Below are positions 7,632 through 17,960 of a DNA stretch of 64,000 nt, piece after piece. A model generated the notes under the pieces. It was not told the origin of the DNA and searched no databases. It was given only the letters and a program-made list of their open reading frames with translations. The translations under genes were made by a program, and so were the position numbers. How positions within the stretch are numbered: the first letter of the stretch is position 1; every line of letters begins with the position of its first letter. The DNA is from Blastocladiella emersonii ATCC 22665. Its lineage: Eukaryota; Blastocladiomycota; Blastocladiomycetes; Blastocladiales; Blastocladiaceae. The DNA lies in the NCBI GenBank assembly GCA_025594325.1, contig JANHCV010000008.1, positions 1,612,001 through 1,676,000 of the forward strand. Direction: 5' to 3'.

Positions 7632-8984
7632 TCAGTTCTTGCCGACCATGTACGTGTCGACGTGAACGCCCACGGAATGACCCATGGCATGGGCGCGAGC
7701 CTTGATCTCGTTGTACGCCTTCGTGTTCTCAGGCGCGCTGATCCGGCGCAGCTTCTGGACTCCAACGTCAAGTCCAACGAGCTTGCCACTGCGGCCAACG
7801 TCTTGGCACCACTTCTTGCACAGCGCCTCGGCGTCATCAATGCTGTCGGCAAACACGAAATCAAAGCCCTGGTCGCGGCGGTACTTGATAAACTTGGCGA
7901 GCATGTTAGCCTGGTCGTCGGCAACGCGGTGCTTGAAGTCGTATCCGCGGCCGGCCGTCTTGATCACAATGGGACCGTAAATGAGCTTCGTCTCAGGGTC
8001 GTAGTGCGGGAAGTGGTCCGTCTTATCCACAGTGAGGAATGCGAGGTCACTGCGAACCGTAGTCAGAGTCTGGAGGTAAAGCTGCAGCTGGTGGACCTTG
8101 CTGGCGAGGCTGACTTCCTTGTCCAGCGTCCAGTCAAACTTCTCGTTGATCGCCTTCAGAACCTCAGCCTGAGTGGGCAGCGTGCCGGCTTCCTCCTTGT
8201 TGCGGGCCTCGCGCTTCTGCTTACGAAGCTCCTGGGCGTGCTTCGAGTACTGATCAGCAAGCTCATTGTCGCCGTTCCAGTTGCAGTACACGCTGAGCCA
8301 CTTGGCCGTGTCCAACTGGAGCGCATCCGGCGGGTTGTTCTTTCCCTTTTTGTTGTCCCACTTGACCATGGCGGCCTTCACAGCATCCACGTTGTGCATC
8401 GAGACGCCTGAAGCCATGAACTTGGTGAGAATGCGGTTCGCCGTCGCTTTATCAGTATCGCTGCGCTTCCCGACTTCCTTGTTGGCCTTGATGATGTCCG
8501 CGTTCTTGAACTCCTCAATCGACTTGGCTGTGATCGTCTCGAACTTGAGCTTCTTTGCGGGGCGCTCCGGCACGGTGGTCTCAGACGCGTCGCTCATGAC
8601 CACGTCCGCGGACGAGTGATCAGCCGCGTGATCCGAGTCACGTGACGTGTCGTCACCGCCATTGCCGGGCACGGTCGACGCCTCTTGCTCCATCTCATTG
8701 TAGGGGCGCTTCAGCGCGCGGCGACAATGCGAGTCCAGAACCAGCTTGAAATCCCGAACGTGCAAAACACAGTCAAAAACTTGATCATTCACATTAGACA
8801 TGCCTATAAGCAGCGTATCAGACTGAGCCTCAATGACTTTGAAGCGTGGGGCGAGCTCAGCCACGTGGCTTGCGATCGCTTGCTGCTGAGCCTTGATGGC
8901 TTGGAGGCGGGGCTCAAGCGCGCCCATGAACTCCTTGGTGGCTTGAGCGAGGATGTCCTTGACCAGAAGCTCGAACGACGCCAT
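7632..8984 (-). CDS. Probable tyrosine recombinase of the PLV
   Basis: This 450-aa protein has an N-terminal coiled-coil-like segment (residues 1-60), an acidic linker (100-135) and a helical middle. The last 150 residues follow the tyrosine-recombinase plan. Box I is TTVRSDLAFL with R311. A basic beta-hairpin position, K342, lies in IVIKTAGRGYDF. Box II is GVQKLRRI with R413. The C-terminal MGHS...HVDTY has H436 and the candidate nucleophile Y445. The first His of the usual H-x-x-R is Gln here. The family is recognised by motif order, not by strong identity. The start has CAAT-ATG context with TATAAAA at 9033-9039 on the same strand. It lies 24 bp upstream of the integrase gene. Having both enzyme types in one PLV is unusual. 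Confidence 0.65.
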   Translation of the reverse strand: MASFELLVKDILAQATKEFMGALEPRLQAIKAQQQAIASHVAELAPRFKVIEAQSDTLLIGMSNVNDQVFDCVLHVRDFKLVLDSHCRRALKRPYNEMEQEASTVPGNGGDDTSRDSDHAADHSSADVVMSDASETTVPERPAKKLKFETITAKSIEEFKNADIIKANKEVGKRSDTDKATANRILTKFMASGVSMHNVDAVKAAMVKWDNKKGKNNPPDALQLDTAKWLSVYCNWNGDNELADQYSKHAQELRKQKREARNKEEAGTLPTQAEVLKAINEKFDWTLDKEVSLASKVHQLQLYLQTLTTVRSDLAFLTVDKTDHFPHYDPETKLIYGPIVIKTAGRGYDFKHRVADDQANMLAKFIKYRRDQGFDFVFADSIDDAEALCKKWCQDVGRSGKLVGLDVGVQKLRRISAPENTKAYNEIKARAHAMGHSVGVHVDTYMVGKN

Positions 8985-9079
8985 TGTGCTTTACTACAGA
9001 GCAGGCAAAAAAGGTACGCGGGGATGTCCGCGTTTTATACGTTTGGCGTTATCGCTAAAAGTTTTCGCGCCTGTTGCTA
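8985..9079. promoter_or_regulatory. Divergent promoter with TATA-like box
   Basis: TATAAAA on the minus strand at 9039-9033 lies about 50 bp before the recombinase ATG. On the plus strand, CTAAAAG near 9053-9059 precedes the ATG at 9080. The virion-type GTAAATG signal is absent here, so these look like early or replication-class promoters. Confidence 0.45.
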
Positions 9080-9535
9080 ATGGACTCGCACTTGATGGGA
9101 TTCTTCCTGAGCCATGTCACTGACATCCCCAACACTGTATTCGATCCAGAACTCGTTCTGCAGCTTGACAGCGAAGCCATCGCAACGATATCCCCAGGGA
9201 TGGCGGATGCCGCGTTTGAGAAGGTCCGCGCACTCGCTGCCCGCGTGGCGATCGTCGAACTCGCTTTGAATCGCAAGCTTTCCAAGTGCCCGCTCACTTC
9301 CTGGGGCGAAAACACACTCCTCGAGCTCGTGGGCAAGTTCAAGGTCCGGAAGCTGGACGTGGACATTGCAGGAACTCTTGCCAAGTTTTCCATTCCAGAG
9401 TGCGAGGGGGAAAACATTCGCGCGGAATGGGAAGAAGTAAAGCTCGATGTGATGCTCAAGGCAATTGCAAAGGCATCTGTGCGCAAACTCGAAAAGAAAC
9501 AGAAGCCAGAAACGGCGGAAGATGACACAGAATAG
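9080..9535 (+). CDS. Unknown 151-aa PLV protein
   Basis: The ATG at 9080 opens 151 codons ending in TAG. The protein is mostly helical, with an acidic centre and a basic lysine-rich C-terminus (residues 125-145, ...VRKLEKKQKPE). I recognise no domain. It is transcribed in the same direction as the downstream polymerase-helicase gene and 120 bp ahead of it, so a role in replication or its control is possible. A near-palindrome TATCCCCAGGGATG is embedded at 9189-9202. An upstream TTG in the same frame is less likely as a start. Confidence 0.6.
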   Translation: MDSHLMGFFLSHVTDIPNTVFDPELVLQLDSEAIATISPGMADAAFEKVRALAARVAIVELALNRKLSKCPLTSWGENTLLELVGKFKVRKLDVDIAGTLAKFSIPECEGENIRAEWEEVKLDVMLKAIAKASVRKLEKKQKPETAEDDTE

Positions 9536-9654
9536 ACGTTCCAGCGATCCAAAAGACATATCGATAGCTATTTCTGAAGAGTTATCGATAAACGCGCCAG
9601 ACGCATAAAAGCAGCCGGTTTTTCCTCTTGTGGGACAGTAAGAACATCCCCAAA
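9536..9654 (+). promoter_or_regulatory. Promoter region of the polymerase-helicase gene
   Basis: CATAAAAG at 9604-9611, 44 bp before the ATG at 9655, is a likely TATA element. GACATATCGATAGC and GTTATCGATAAACG form paired ATCGATA words upstream (9555-9595). AACATCCCCAAA just before the ATG is a half-match to the viral near-palindrome. Confidence 0.4.
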
Positions 9655-12021
9655 ATGTCTTCTGCCGCCTCAAAGATTACCGAGACTGTCAAGGACCTTT
9701 CAAAGATTCTTGACCCGCTCTATGCTGTCCGCCTCATGGCACCAGTGAATCCCAAGGCCGTGGAAGCTCTACACAGCAAGGCGATCCAGTGTTCGTGTGC
9801 CGACCCAAAGCAACAGGCCAAGGAAACGAAAATCGTCAACTCAATCCGTCGCAAGATGAATAAGCGCGGTGAAATCGAGACCATCTACAAGTTCTCAGAC
9901 ACGACAAACTCTGGTCGACTTACTACCACGCCTACTACTCCTGGGCTACAAAAGATTTGCGGCGAAACGCGTGCGTTCCTGTTCGAGGGCGTGCTCCAAG
10001 ATATCGACATGCACAACTGTGCGCCAACCATCATCTACCAACTGGCTCGTCACTACGGCCTTGAGTACCCGCTCTTGACAGAGTACATTCAGAATCGAAG
10101 CCTGGTACTGGATCGACTGGGGATGAGTAAGACCGATTTCTTCGCTGGCGCATTCCACAAAAAGTGCCCGTCGGAACTCCCTGCGGATTACAAGATGTTC
10201 CATGCGTTCCTGTACAACGTGGTGGTGCCCAAGTTCCAAGAGATGCATCTGGACGTGTGGGCCATGTCGTCGCCAAAGCATCCCAATCGCCAGGGCTCAT
10301 TCCTCTCGTTCGTCTATCAGTGCGTCGAGTGCAAGGTTCTGCTCCACGCCAAAGACTTTTGCGCCTCGCGTGACATCAAGGTCGCGGTTCTCATGTACGA
10401 CGGCATGATGGTCCGTGCCTCAGATCAGATCAACGAGCAGTTTATGGCCGACCTCGGTGCGTACACGCTCGAAAAGACGGGTTTTGATATCAAGTGGGCC
10501 GAGAAAACCATTGTCGCGCCCTGTGCCATTCCAGAGCCCGAGGAAGAGGAGGAGGAGAAGACGCCCGAGGAGGAAATCTCCGAGTTCATCATCCACGAGT
10601 TTGAGACCAAGGGCTACGCCAAAGACGGCGACACGATCTACGCTGCATCCGAGGCCAATCCATTCTACTACGAACCGCTGATGACAGTGGCAGAGTACAC
10701 GTCGTACCTGCTCGACGAAGTGTTCATTCAGTACTTTAACAAGAACGCGCACAAGTACGCTCGCGATGTTGCTGCTCGTCTCGGCCACGGTTCCAAGCAC
10801 ATCCGCCAGTACAAACCGAATCGCAGCCTGATCGCATTCAAAAACGGCGTTCTGTTCACGGGCACGAAGCGCAATCGCCAGTGGGGGCTTTACAGTTTCG
10901 AGGACATTGAGAACGACCGCGAGCGATTCGAACGCGAAGTTTGCGGCGGATGCCCTGTGGCATGGTCGTACATTGACAACGAATTCGACTTTAGCATTCC
11001 GCGCTCGGAATACGGCAACCTCGACCTCGGCCCGTACCGCGACGTTCTCGATCTACAGATGGGCGAGGACCCCGAGGCAATCAAACAGTACATCATGCTT
11101 GCGTTCGGCCGTTCATGCTTCCCTGTAGGCGAGCTCGACAACTGGCGTCTTTGCCTCATTACGTGGGGCGAGTCGGGTACAGGCAAGACTCTGACAATGG
11201 ATCTGCTCAAGGAAATCCACGGAATCCAGCGCATGAGTATCATGGAAAGCGGGGCGAAGATGACGCCGTACACAATCGGTTACGTGCGCGAAAAGCCATT
11301 CTGGATTCTCCAGGATGTGGGCAAGGACGTGATTGCCAAACTTGGTCAGTCGCTGTTCAAGAACGCATCTGAGGGCGGCGGTCTCATGGGCGGCATGAAG
11401 CATCGCGACGAAGACACCAAGCAGTTTACCACCCATATCATGATGACGCTCAACTACCTCGTACAGTTCCAGGAAGAAAGTGGCGAAACCTCTACTCGAA
11501 TGGTCATTGCCCATTTCAAGAACAAGCCGGCTCGCAAGGACGACAAGATTTTCAAGCGAATCGTGGACAAGTACCTGATCAACATTATCGTCACGGGTCT
11601 TTCGGCGTATCATTCGACTCTGGATCACCTTGACGCGAACCCAGAGCAGACCTTCCGCGATGATGTGCTGAGTCCATTCTTCAAGCAATCCAACGAACAG
11701 GCGCGTGTGCTTAATGACGTTTATGGCAAGGCGATCCTGGCACAGGACTCGGGGTTCGTGGTCACTCAAGACCCGGCCGACTACGTGGGACTGGACGAGA
11801 TTCAGAACGCGGGCAATGTCTCGATTTCCGCCAAGTGGAACGACGAGCTCATGGCAGCGATTGGACTGAAGGCCGATCGCATCAAGGTGTGTCGGAACTG
11901 TGGAAAGAAACACGTCAAGGGGTGCTGTGCAGACTACAGTCGTACGGCCCGCTCTTCAAAGCGAGTGGTGACTGGAATCCGCCGCGCCCGTTTCTCAGAT
12001 GGCACAGAGGACGACGACTGA
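9655..12021 (+). CDS. TVpol-like primase/polymerase region fused to superfamily 3 helicase
   Basis: This 788-aa protein is the replication enzyme of the element. The N-terminal half carries the 'transposon-viral polymerase' signature: GRLTTTPTTPGLQKI (87-101), then DIDMHNCAP (116-124, family-A motif A-like), NRSLVLDRLG (147-156) and LMYDGMMV (246-253, motif C-like). The C-terminal half is an SF3 helicase with Walker A GESGTGKT at 505-512, Walker B in PFWILQDVG, motif C in HIMMTLNYL and an arginine-finger-like STRMVIAHF. A Cys-rich zinc knuckle (CRNCGKKHVKGCC) lies near the end. This fusion is typical of PLVs. The frame is intact. Whether the polymerase half is catalytic cannot be told from sequence alone. 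Confidence 0.85.
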   Translation: MSSAASKITETVKDLSKILDPLYAVRLMAPVNPKAVEALHSKAIQCSCADPKQQAKETKIVNSIRRKMNKRGEIETIYKFSDTTNSGRLTTTPTTPGLQKICGETRAFLFEGVLQDIDMHNCAPTIIYQLARHYGLEYPLLTEYIQNRSLVLDRLGMSKTDFFAGAFHKKCPSELPADYKMFHAFLYNVVVPKFQEMHLDVWAMSSPKHPNRQGSFLSFVYQCVECKVLLHAKDFCASRDIKVAVLMYDGMMVRASDQINEQFMADLGAYTLEKTGFDIKWAEKTIVAPCAIPEPEEEEEEKTPEEEISEFIIHEFETKGYAKDGDTIYAASEANPFYYEPLMTVAEYTSYLLDEVFIQYFNKNAHKYARDVAARLGHGSKHIRQYKPNRSLIAFKNGVLFTGTKRNRQWGLYSFEDIENDRERFEREVCGGCPVAWSYIDNEFDFSIPRSEYGNLDLGPYRDVLDLQMGEDPEAIKQYIMLAFGRSCFPVGELDNWRLCLITWGESGTGKTLTMDLLKEIHGIQRMSIMESGAKMTPYTIGYVREKPFWILQDVGKDVIAKLGQSLFKNASEGGGLMGGMKHRDEDTKQFTTHIMMTLNYLVQFQEESGETSTRMVIAHFKNKPARKDDKIFKRIVDKYLINIIVTGLSAYHSTLDHLDANPEQTFRDDVLSPFFKQSNEQARVLNDVYGKAILAQDSGFVVTQDPADYVGLDEIQNAGNVSISAKWNDELMAAIGLKADRIKVCRNCGKKHVKGCCADYSRTARSSKRVVTGIRRARFSDGTEDDD

Positions 12022-12396
12022 ACCCACTACCAAATGGCCGCCTACTCTATCAACCTATTTTGTGTCTCTGTGTCTCTGTGTCTCAGCTATAATATTCTTT
12101 TCTATAAATTGAAGAAAAAAATAGTAACATACTAAGTATGTATGTTGTTTTCAGTTCAAAATACGATTTACAAGTGAAATCGCAGGGACACTGGGTCACT
12201 GGGACAAGACTCACCAACCCTCATCGATACTCTCACTGACTGACTCACCATTTCCTCACCGCGCCGACGGATTCATAGACCGTTTGCCAATATCGCCCAT
12301 GCCCGTCATGGATTTCAATTCATCGAATAATCGCAAAGTCATTTCGAGACGCGTCGCGGATCAGATGACCGTCACGTGGGCCGCGAGACACTTGGA

Positions 12397-12418
12397 GACG
12401 CGTCGACTTATCACGTGA
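12397..12418 (+). promoter_or_regulatory. GACGCGTCG-N4-ATCACGTGA module
   Basis: The site joins an MCB-like ACGCGT box and an E-box-like CACGTG at a fixed spacing. The same words and spacing recur at 22601-22622, 39676-39697 (inverted) and 61860-61881. Confidence 0.45.
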
Positions 12419-12534
12419 GGACCCTCCGCCACTTCGTGGCTGCGGGCGCGCGCGCATCCCTGGGGATGTTTCTGACGGGCGTCCCCAGGGATAGACCTAA
12501 CCACATCTACCTCTATAGCCATTTAATCCTATCC

Positions 12535-12560
12535 TGAGGTATCCTTATAAGGATACCTCA
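12535..12560. repeat. Perfect 26-bp palindrome
   Basis: The arm TGAGGTATCCTTA is followed by its exact reverse complement, TAAGGATACCTCA, with no spacer. It lies 42 bp right of the last strong viral near-palindrome, close to where composition changes. Confidence 0.8.
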
Positions 12561-13393
12561 TGAGCAGAGGTTTGTCTCGCTGGACGCTGTTGCGTGTCGT
12601 TCATGTGGCCACGACCGCGGTGATCAATCATCTGATCTCGCGTGAGCCGCCCGCAATCCCTCGCTCCCGCGCCGCCGCACCCCGCTGCGGCGCGCCCTGC
12701 TTTGTTATCCATTCTCCCCTCTCCCCGTCTTGGGTTCGGGGCCGAAGGCAGGAATAGACATCCCTGACTACTCGTCTCCCGCCTCCTCCTGTCGGCATCA
12801 ACAGACGCATTACCGTTGAATCCCTGGGTTCGTCCTGCCGCGCACCACGTCAAGTGTAGACTCTCAGTATGTAGAAAGCGGCTCACGGTTACTGAAGTTG
12901 GCGTTTGAGACTGAGACCATCCTCTGGGGATGGGTGTGACAGAGTGTTTAGCTCTTACGACGTTGAATCTCCGACCTATATCTCAAAAGGCATTTAAATT
13001 CTAATTTATTGCCATGCTGCCGTGTTACATGGTCGCAAAGGAGAGGGGTGACGAGCGCGGCGAAACGACGCTGTTCACGTGCTTGCGTCCCTCACGTGGG
13101 CGTCACATGATAGTTTGTCGCGTCTTGCACACCATATGTCCGCCCAGCTGATTGAGCAGCTGAAACATAAAAGTCAATAAAAAAAAGATATGCTAAATTA
13201 GCGTTGAGCCGACGGCGCTATCGTTACACTCGCAACCCAGAACTCGAGCCGGGAAACAATTGACTGATTGAGAGTCGTCAGCTCAAATGACATTGACATG
13301 ATTTCCCTACCCGTCTTGTTCAGTTTTTCTCACGCTTGTTCCAATACGAATATTTATACACCCATTTTCACTTCCGATGAGACAGTCAGCGAC

Positions 13394-14155
13394 TAAACCC
13401 ATGAGTAAACCCTGACTAGACTCGGACCAAACCCGCATCAGACTCGGATCAGACCCTGACTAAACTTCAATTGAACTGCGACTAAACCTCGACTGAACCT
13501 TGACTAAACCTCAACAAAATCTTGATTAAACCGTGACTGAACCTCAACTAAACCTCGACTGAACTCAGACTGAACTCGGAGTAAACCGCGACCAAACCTT
13601 GACTGAACTGTGACCAAACCAAGACCAAACCTGAAGTAAACCGCGACCAGAACTCGACTAAACCTCGACTAAACCAACACCAAACCTGAAGTAAACCTCA
13701 AGCAAAACGCGAGCAGAACGCGAGCAGAACGCGACTGAACCGCGACTAAACCGCGACTGAACCGCGACTAAACCGCGACTAAACCGCGACTAAACCGCGA
13801 CTAAACCGCGACTAAACCGCGACTAAACCGCGACTGAACCTCGACTGAACCGCGACTAAACCGCGACTAAACCGCGACTAAACCGCGACTAAACCGCGAC
13901 TGAACCTCGACTGAACCTCGACTAAACCTCGACTGAACCTCGACTGAACCTCGACTAAACCTCGACTAAACCGTGACTAAACCTCGACTAAACCTCGACT
14001 AAACCGTGACTGAACCTCGACTAAACCTCGACTAAACCGTGACTGAACCGCGACTGAACAGCGACTGAACTCGGAGTAAACCGCGACTGAACGCGACTGA
14101 ACAGCGACTGAACCGCGACTGAACCTGCAGCAGACCACAATCAAACCACGACCAG
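13394..14155 (+). repeat. Left 11-bp tandem repeat array
   Basis: About 65 units of an 11-bp repeat, mainly GACTAAACCGC and GACTGAACCTC. Units are diverged at 13394-13730 and more uniform at 13730-14110. Confidence 0.9.
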
Positions 14156-14379
14156 ACGGCACATCGTGAACTCCATATTTTTCTCTTTCCTGCTTAATGA
14201 TCCTTGAGGTAATGGCTTGTAACCACCCACGGTTACACGATGCGAACATGAATTGCGTAACCATACGCGCGGGAACCCAAGCTCCCCACCGCTAGCGCTG
14301 CTCTCAGTTGCCACCACAGCTCCCGGCCATGTGGGGTTGCGCAAGAGTTTGCGGGCGATGTGAGGCGGAGTCAGGACTT

Positions 14380-15960
14380 GGAGCGCGCACAGACACGGGC
14401 AATGTGCAACGGCACTCCTTCCAAAGAGGTCGCGTTGGGGTCAGCGGAGCGGGACGCGATGCGCCTCAATGATGAATCACGTGCTTCTTCTGATAGGTAA
14501 TTCAATAGACCCATTCGAATAAAAGCGCTAGAATAATCATAGTACGCCGCCACGCGCGGCCACCGCCGCGCCCGTCCGGCGCTCGCGGCCCGAGCTCGTC
14601 CGCGGCCACCACCGCCGCCGCTACCACTCCTTGATGTTGAGCGACTTGATCTCGAACTTGACGCTGGCGACGGCTGTGGTCGCCGGCCGTCGCAGCAGAT
14701 CGAACTTGGACTTGTGCGCCGCCGACAGCCGTCGCCCTGGTGGTGAGGGACGCGGAGTCAGCAAAGCCGGGCGTGGGAGATGATCGTGCGTGAGAGACGT
14801 ACTGCGAGGTCATGGTCGCTCAGTCCCACTTGTCCGCGCACGACAGCGAGTCGAGGAACTTGTCGATCTTGGCGCCAGCGCCCGACAGCTTGATCTGCAG
14901 CGGGAGGTGCGTGTGCGTCAGCAAGGTGCTCAAGGTGCGCGTCCATTGCAGCAAACCAGGTCGGGAACGCACCGTGACCAAAGTTGCCCTCAATCGCGCG
15001 GTACTTGACCTTGATCGCCTTGGCGAGGCCGAGGAACAGCACGTCAGAGTCAATGGTCATGGTCGGGGCCGTGGTTGACGTTGCTCGAGGTCTTGACGGC
15101 CGTTGCAGACGCGTCCTTGATGACCATGGCGGTACAGTCGGTGATCGAGTCGAGCTTGGCCTCGCCGACGCCTTGGGCACGCGGACGACGGCGCCCACGA
15201 GTGCCGACACCCGCAGCAAGTGAGAAAGCGTACCGCATCGCCAGGGAGCTTGGCGGCCTTGATCACGTCGGCGAGGAACGCGGTTGCTACGCGGCCGAGG
15301 ACGCGTCAGAAAGCGGGTCACGTCGTAGCCGCGGTGATACACGCGCACACCTTGTCGAACGCGGCCGTGCACGCGCTTAGTGAGGCCCTTGTCGAACAAC
15401 TTGGTCGAAGCGGATGCTCGGCCTTGCGCGCGTCACTGAGGCGGTCGATCGCGTCAAACGAGGCGCACTTGGTGTTTTCGAGGCGTTGGTCGACACAATC
15501 GCTCGGTGGGCGGAGATCTGGACGAGTGAGGTGACGAAGGGGACGGGTCAGCGTGGTTCGAACGACGTGTTCAAGGCGGCGAGTGATAAGGGGGTGATGG
15601 CAGGCGGAACCGAGCCAATCCGCCGCGGAGGACGATCGGCAGCGGTCCCGCGCGTGGCGAGGTTGACGAGTGTCGAGGGGAAGGGCGGAAGTGGGGCGGA
15701 TGAGTGGACGGAATACGCGCGCTCGCGGCGACTCAGCACGACGCGGATGCACCGCCGCAGCGGCGGCGTACGCCTCCTTGGTGGCCCCGGGCACGTCTCG
15801 GGGGTCGGTTCGTCGTCTTAGGCGAGCGTGGAGGGCGCGGACACGACTCTGGCATGGCGAGCGAGGCGGCGAAGGCGGCCTCACGACACGGGCGCCGCCG
15901 CGGCGCGGGCGACAGACAGACGAGAGCCGCATGCGATGCGGAGGGGGTGGATGCGTCGTG
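14380..15960 (-). pseudogene. Decayed host-like gene fragments (minus strand)
   Basis: Several short protein-like stretches occur in different minus-strand frames: LADVIKAAKLPGDAVRFL near 15260, EAKLDSITDCTAMVIKDA near 15160, DSDVLFLGLAKAIKVKYR near 15040, QIKLSGAGAKIDKFLDSL near 14870 and SVKFEIKSLNIKEW near 14650. Together they look like one protein broken by frameshifts and stops. I do not recognise the family; it resembles large lineage-specific families. No intact start-to-stop frame covers them. Confidence 0.4.
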
Positions 15961-16227
15961 TTCATGGTGATAGAGGGGTGAGTTGAGTACTTGGCGGTTC
16001 GGCGGGAGCCGCAGCCATCCGCGGCGAACGCGCGCGCTCAAGAGCGATCGGCAAAAGTCGAACGCGTCACGTGGCGTGACCTTCGCGTCCTTCGCCTCCC
16101 TCACCGCTCGACGTACCATTCAAACCATCCACTGACTCTATGCAACCAACTCAAAGTGTCGAGCTCTACTTACACCGTCCCTGGAGATGTCGAATCCGTG
16201 TGATTGCCCTTAAAGGCTCCTGACCTC

Positions 16228-17960
16228 AATGTCGTCACCCGTCGAGCTCAAGATTTTCACGCGCCGGGAGTTCAACTGAACGTTGATCCGCGCATCAGCG
16301 CCGACTGGATGTTTGCCCTGATTCTCAGGCGTTGTTCGAGCATCCGCTTGAGCTCATGAACGACCGCATTCTGGGAGCAGCGCACAAGTGGGTTCCGGAC
16401 GCTCGGCGCAGCGAGAGGCCGACAACCCGCTGCTGGGTCCCGACGACGTCAAGGTACCCCGTGTGCGCGCGATCTGTATCGCAAGCACAAGAAACTGACG
16501 CTCTCGACCCGCGGCACGTGAAGTTCTCCATGTCCAAGGCGCGATCTCGTTCGAGGCCTTTTCGCTCGGCGGGTTCCGCAACAAGCAGCTCACGGGCAAG
16601 TGTCAGTTCCCAACCCACGGCAAGTCGCACACGGACTGGGTCATGGTACGCTGCTGGCTGTGCTCATACCCGAATCGTTCGGTCGCTAACATCTGCTATC
16701 TCGCGTACGGTAGTATCTCACGTCGGACAAGAAGTACCGCGTCGGGAAGCTGGCTGACGCGCTGCACTCCACGCACAACGGCACCGAGCACGACGTGGCC
16801 ATCGTCAAACAGATCCGCGTCCAGAACGACGCGCCGGGCAGCACCGCGACGTGCAAGGACTTTCCCGTGCAGGCGCTCGCCCTGCATCCCGTGGAACCGG
16901 GTATGGGCCTCGGTCGGTACCACGCCGTGAGTGTGACAGACTTCCAGACGTTCGTCCACGTCGTGCCCGACTCCAATTGGCCCGCGGCGCCGACGACCGC
17001 AGGCGCAGCCAACTTCAAGCTCGACGGCGAGTACCGGTGGCTGCTCTACCCGTTCAACTGCGCGGGGTCGGCCGCGCATCCCGTTGCCCACTCGATGCAT
17101 TACTGTCCTTGGTCCCCTGCTTTGCGTGTGGCGGCGCGCTTTCGGGCGGCGCGGCGAGCTGAAAATGCCCACCCACGCTGAGGCGACGCGCGCGCACCGC
17201 CACCGCCACGGCCTTCCCGCTCGCCTGCGGCTTGGCTCCACTTCGACCTCCGACCTCCTCTGCCCGTCCTCTCTCCCGCATTCGAGCAGCGCCTGCTCCT
17301 GCTCCTGCTCAACCACCACTCTCGGCCGCCGTGTTGCAACCGCACCATTCACACCTCCAGCAACCCAACCCGCGCGCCGAGTCACCGCCGTCCTCGCCCT
17401 TCCTCCTCCCCCTCCTCTGCTGTTGGTCGCGCGTCGGCGCTGGAACGGCAGGCCACCCTCCGCCATGCCGACGTACGAACTTGACGACCTACCCGCTGCG
17501 GTGCTCGCCATGAACGTCTGGCGCTCGAAAAAGGCGCTTCGAGTCGGCCCCACTGGCTGCTTCAGCTGCGGCATCTGCCTCATGGGCGGCGAGGGGACTG
17601 CCGCGATCCTTTCTGCAGCGGTATGCTGCTTCCGCCGCCTGGGCAGAAGAGTACGTGCATCCAGCTTGGCCGCCGTCGCGCTGCAACTAACGCGCTTGCC
17701 CCTTGCTTCCGCGCGTAGCCATTGAATTTTGGCCCGGCACTACCAAGACGATGCCGGCCGGTGCTCGCGCTTTTCTCAAGTCGAAACCCAACGGTACCAC
17801 GCTGTTCAAGCACCTCAACACGGTGTTCGGCATCATTAGTCCAAGCAAGGTCGCCGTGAACATGTGCTCGACGTGCGACAAGGAGTACTCAGCTGCTTGG
17901 TACGCAGACTCGCTGGCGCACCACCCTGTCTTCGTGACAACTCACTCCCTCTCGTGCGCC
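16228..17960 (+). pseudogene. Decayed multi-exon host-like gene (plus strand)
   Basis: Protein-like stretches follow one another on the plus strand in shifting frames: SSPVELKIFTRRE near 16230, ALFEHPLELMNDRILGAAHKW near 16325, FRNKQLTGKCQFPTHGKSHT near 16570, KKYRVGKLADALHSTHNG near 16735, IRVQNDAPGSTATCKDF onward (16810-17095), and FWPGTTKTMPAGARAFLKSK (from 17727). A credible intron (GTACGC...CGCTAACATC...GGTAG) spans about 16646-16711 and joins HTDWVM to YLTSDKK in frame. Other joins do not keep frame. I recognise no domain. The mariner remnant at 18.27 kb lies beyond its 3' side. Confidence 0.4.

Larger units (their letters stand above)
12022..13357. other. Non-coding right flank of the virus
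   Basis: I see no gene here. The segment starts AT-rich (12090-12170) and becomes GC-rich after about 12560. It holds two near-palindromes (12455-12468 and 12480-12493), a perfect 26-bp palindrome (12535-12560), and two ACGCGT/CACGTG modules (about 12349-12379 and 12397-12418). Part of it (about 12580-12850) resembles a stretch at 44.36-44.65 kb. The viral right end probably lies between 12500 and 12950, but no terminal repeat can be confirmed. Confidence 0.5.

Noticed and set aside
1-12021. Major capsid protein within the viral part
   Set aside because: None of the visible proteins has the length or motifs of a double-jelly-roll capsid. The gene is probably left of position 1.
13394-14155. 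Array of short repeats resembling a CRISPR array
   Set aside because: Units are 11 bp, tandem and without unique spacers, and the context is eukaryotic. It is a minisatellite arm.
14758-15399. 213-codon minus-strand frame as one gene
   Set aside because: Protein-like text switches between frames inside it, so the long frame itself is not a protein; only fragments are annotated.
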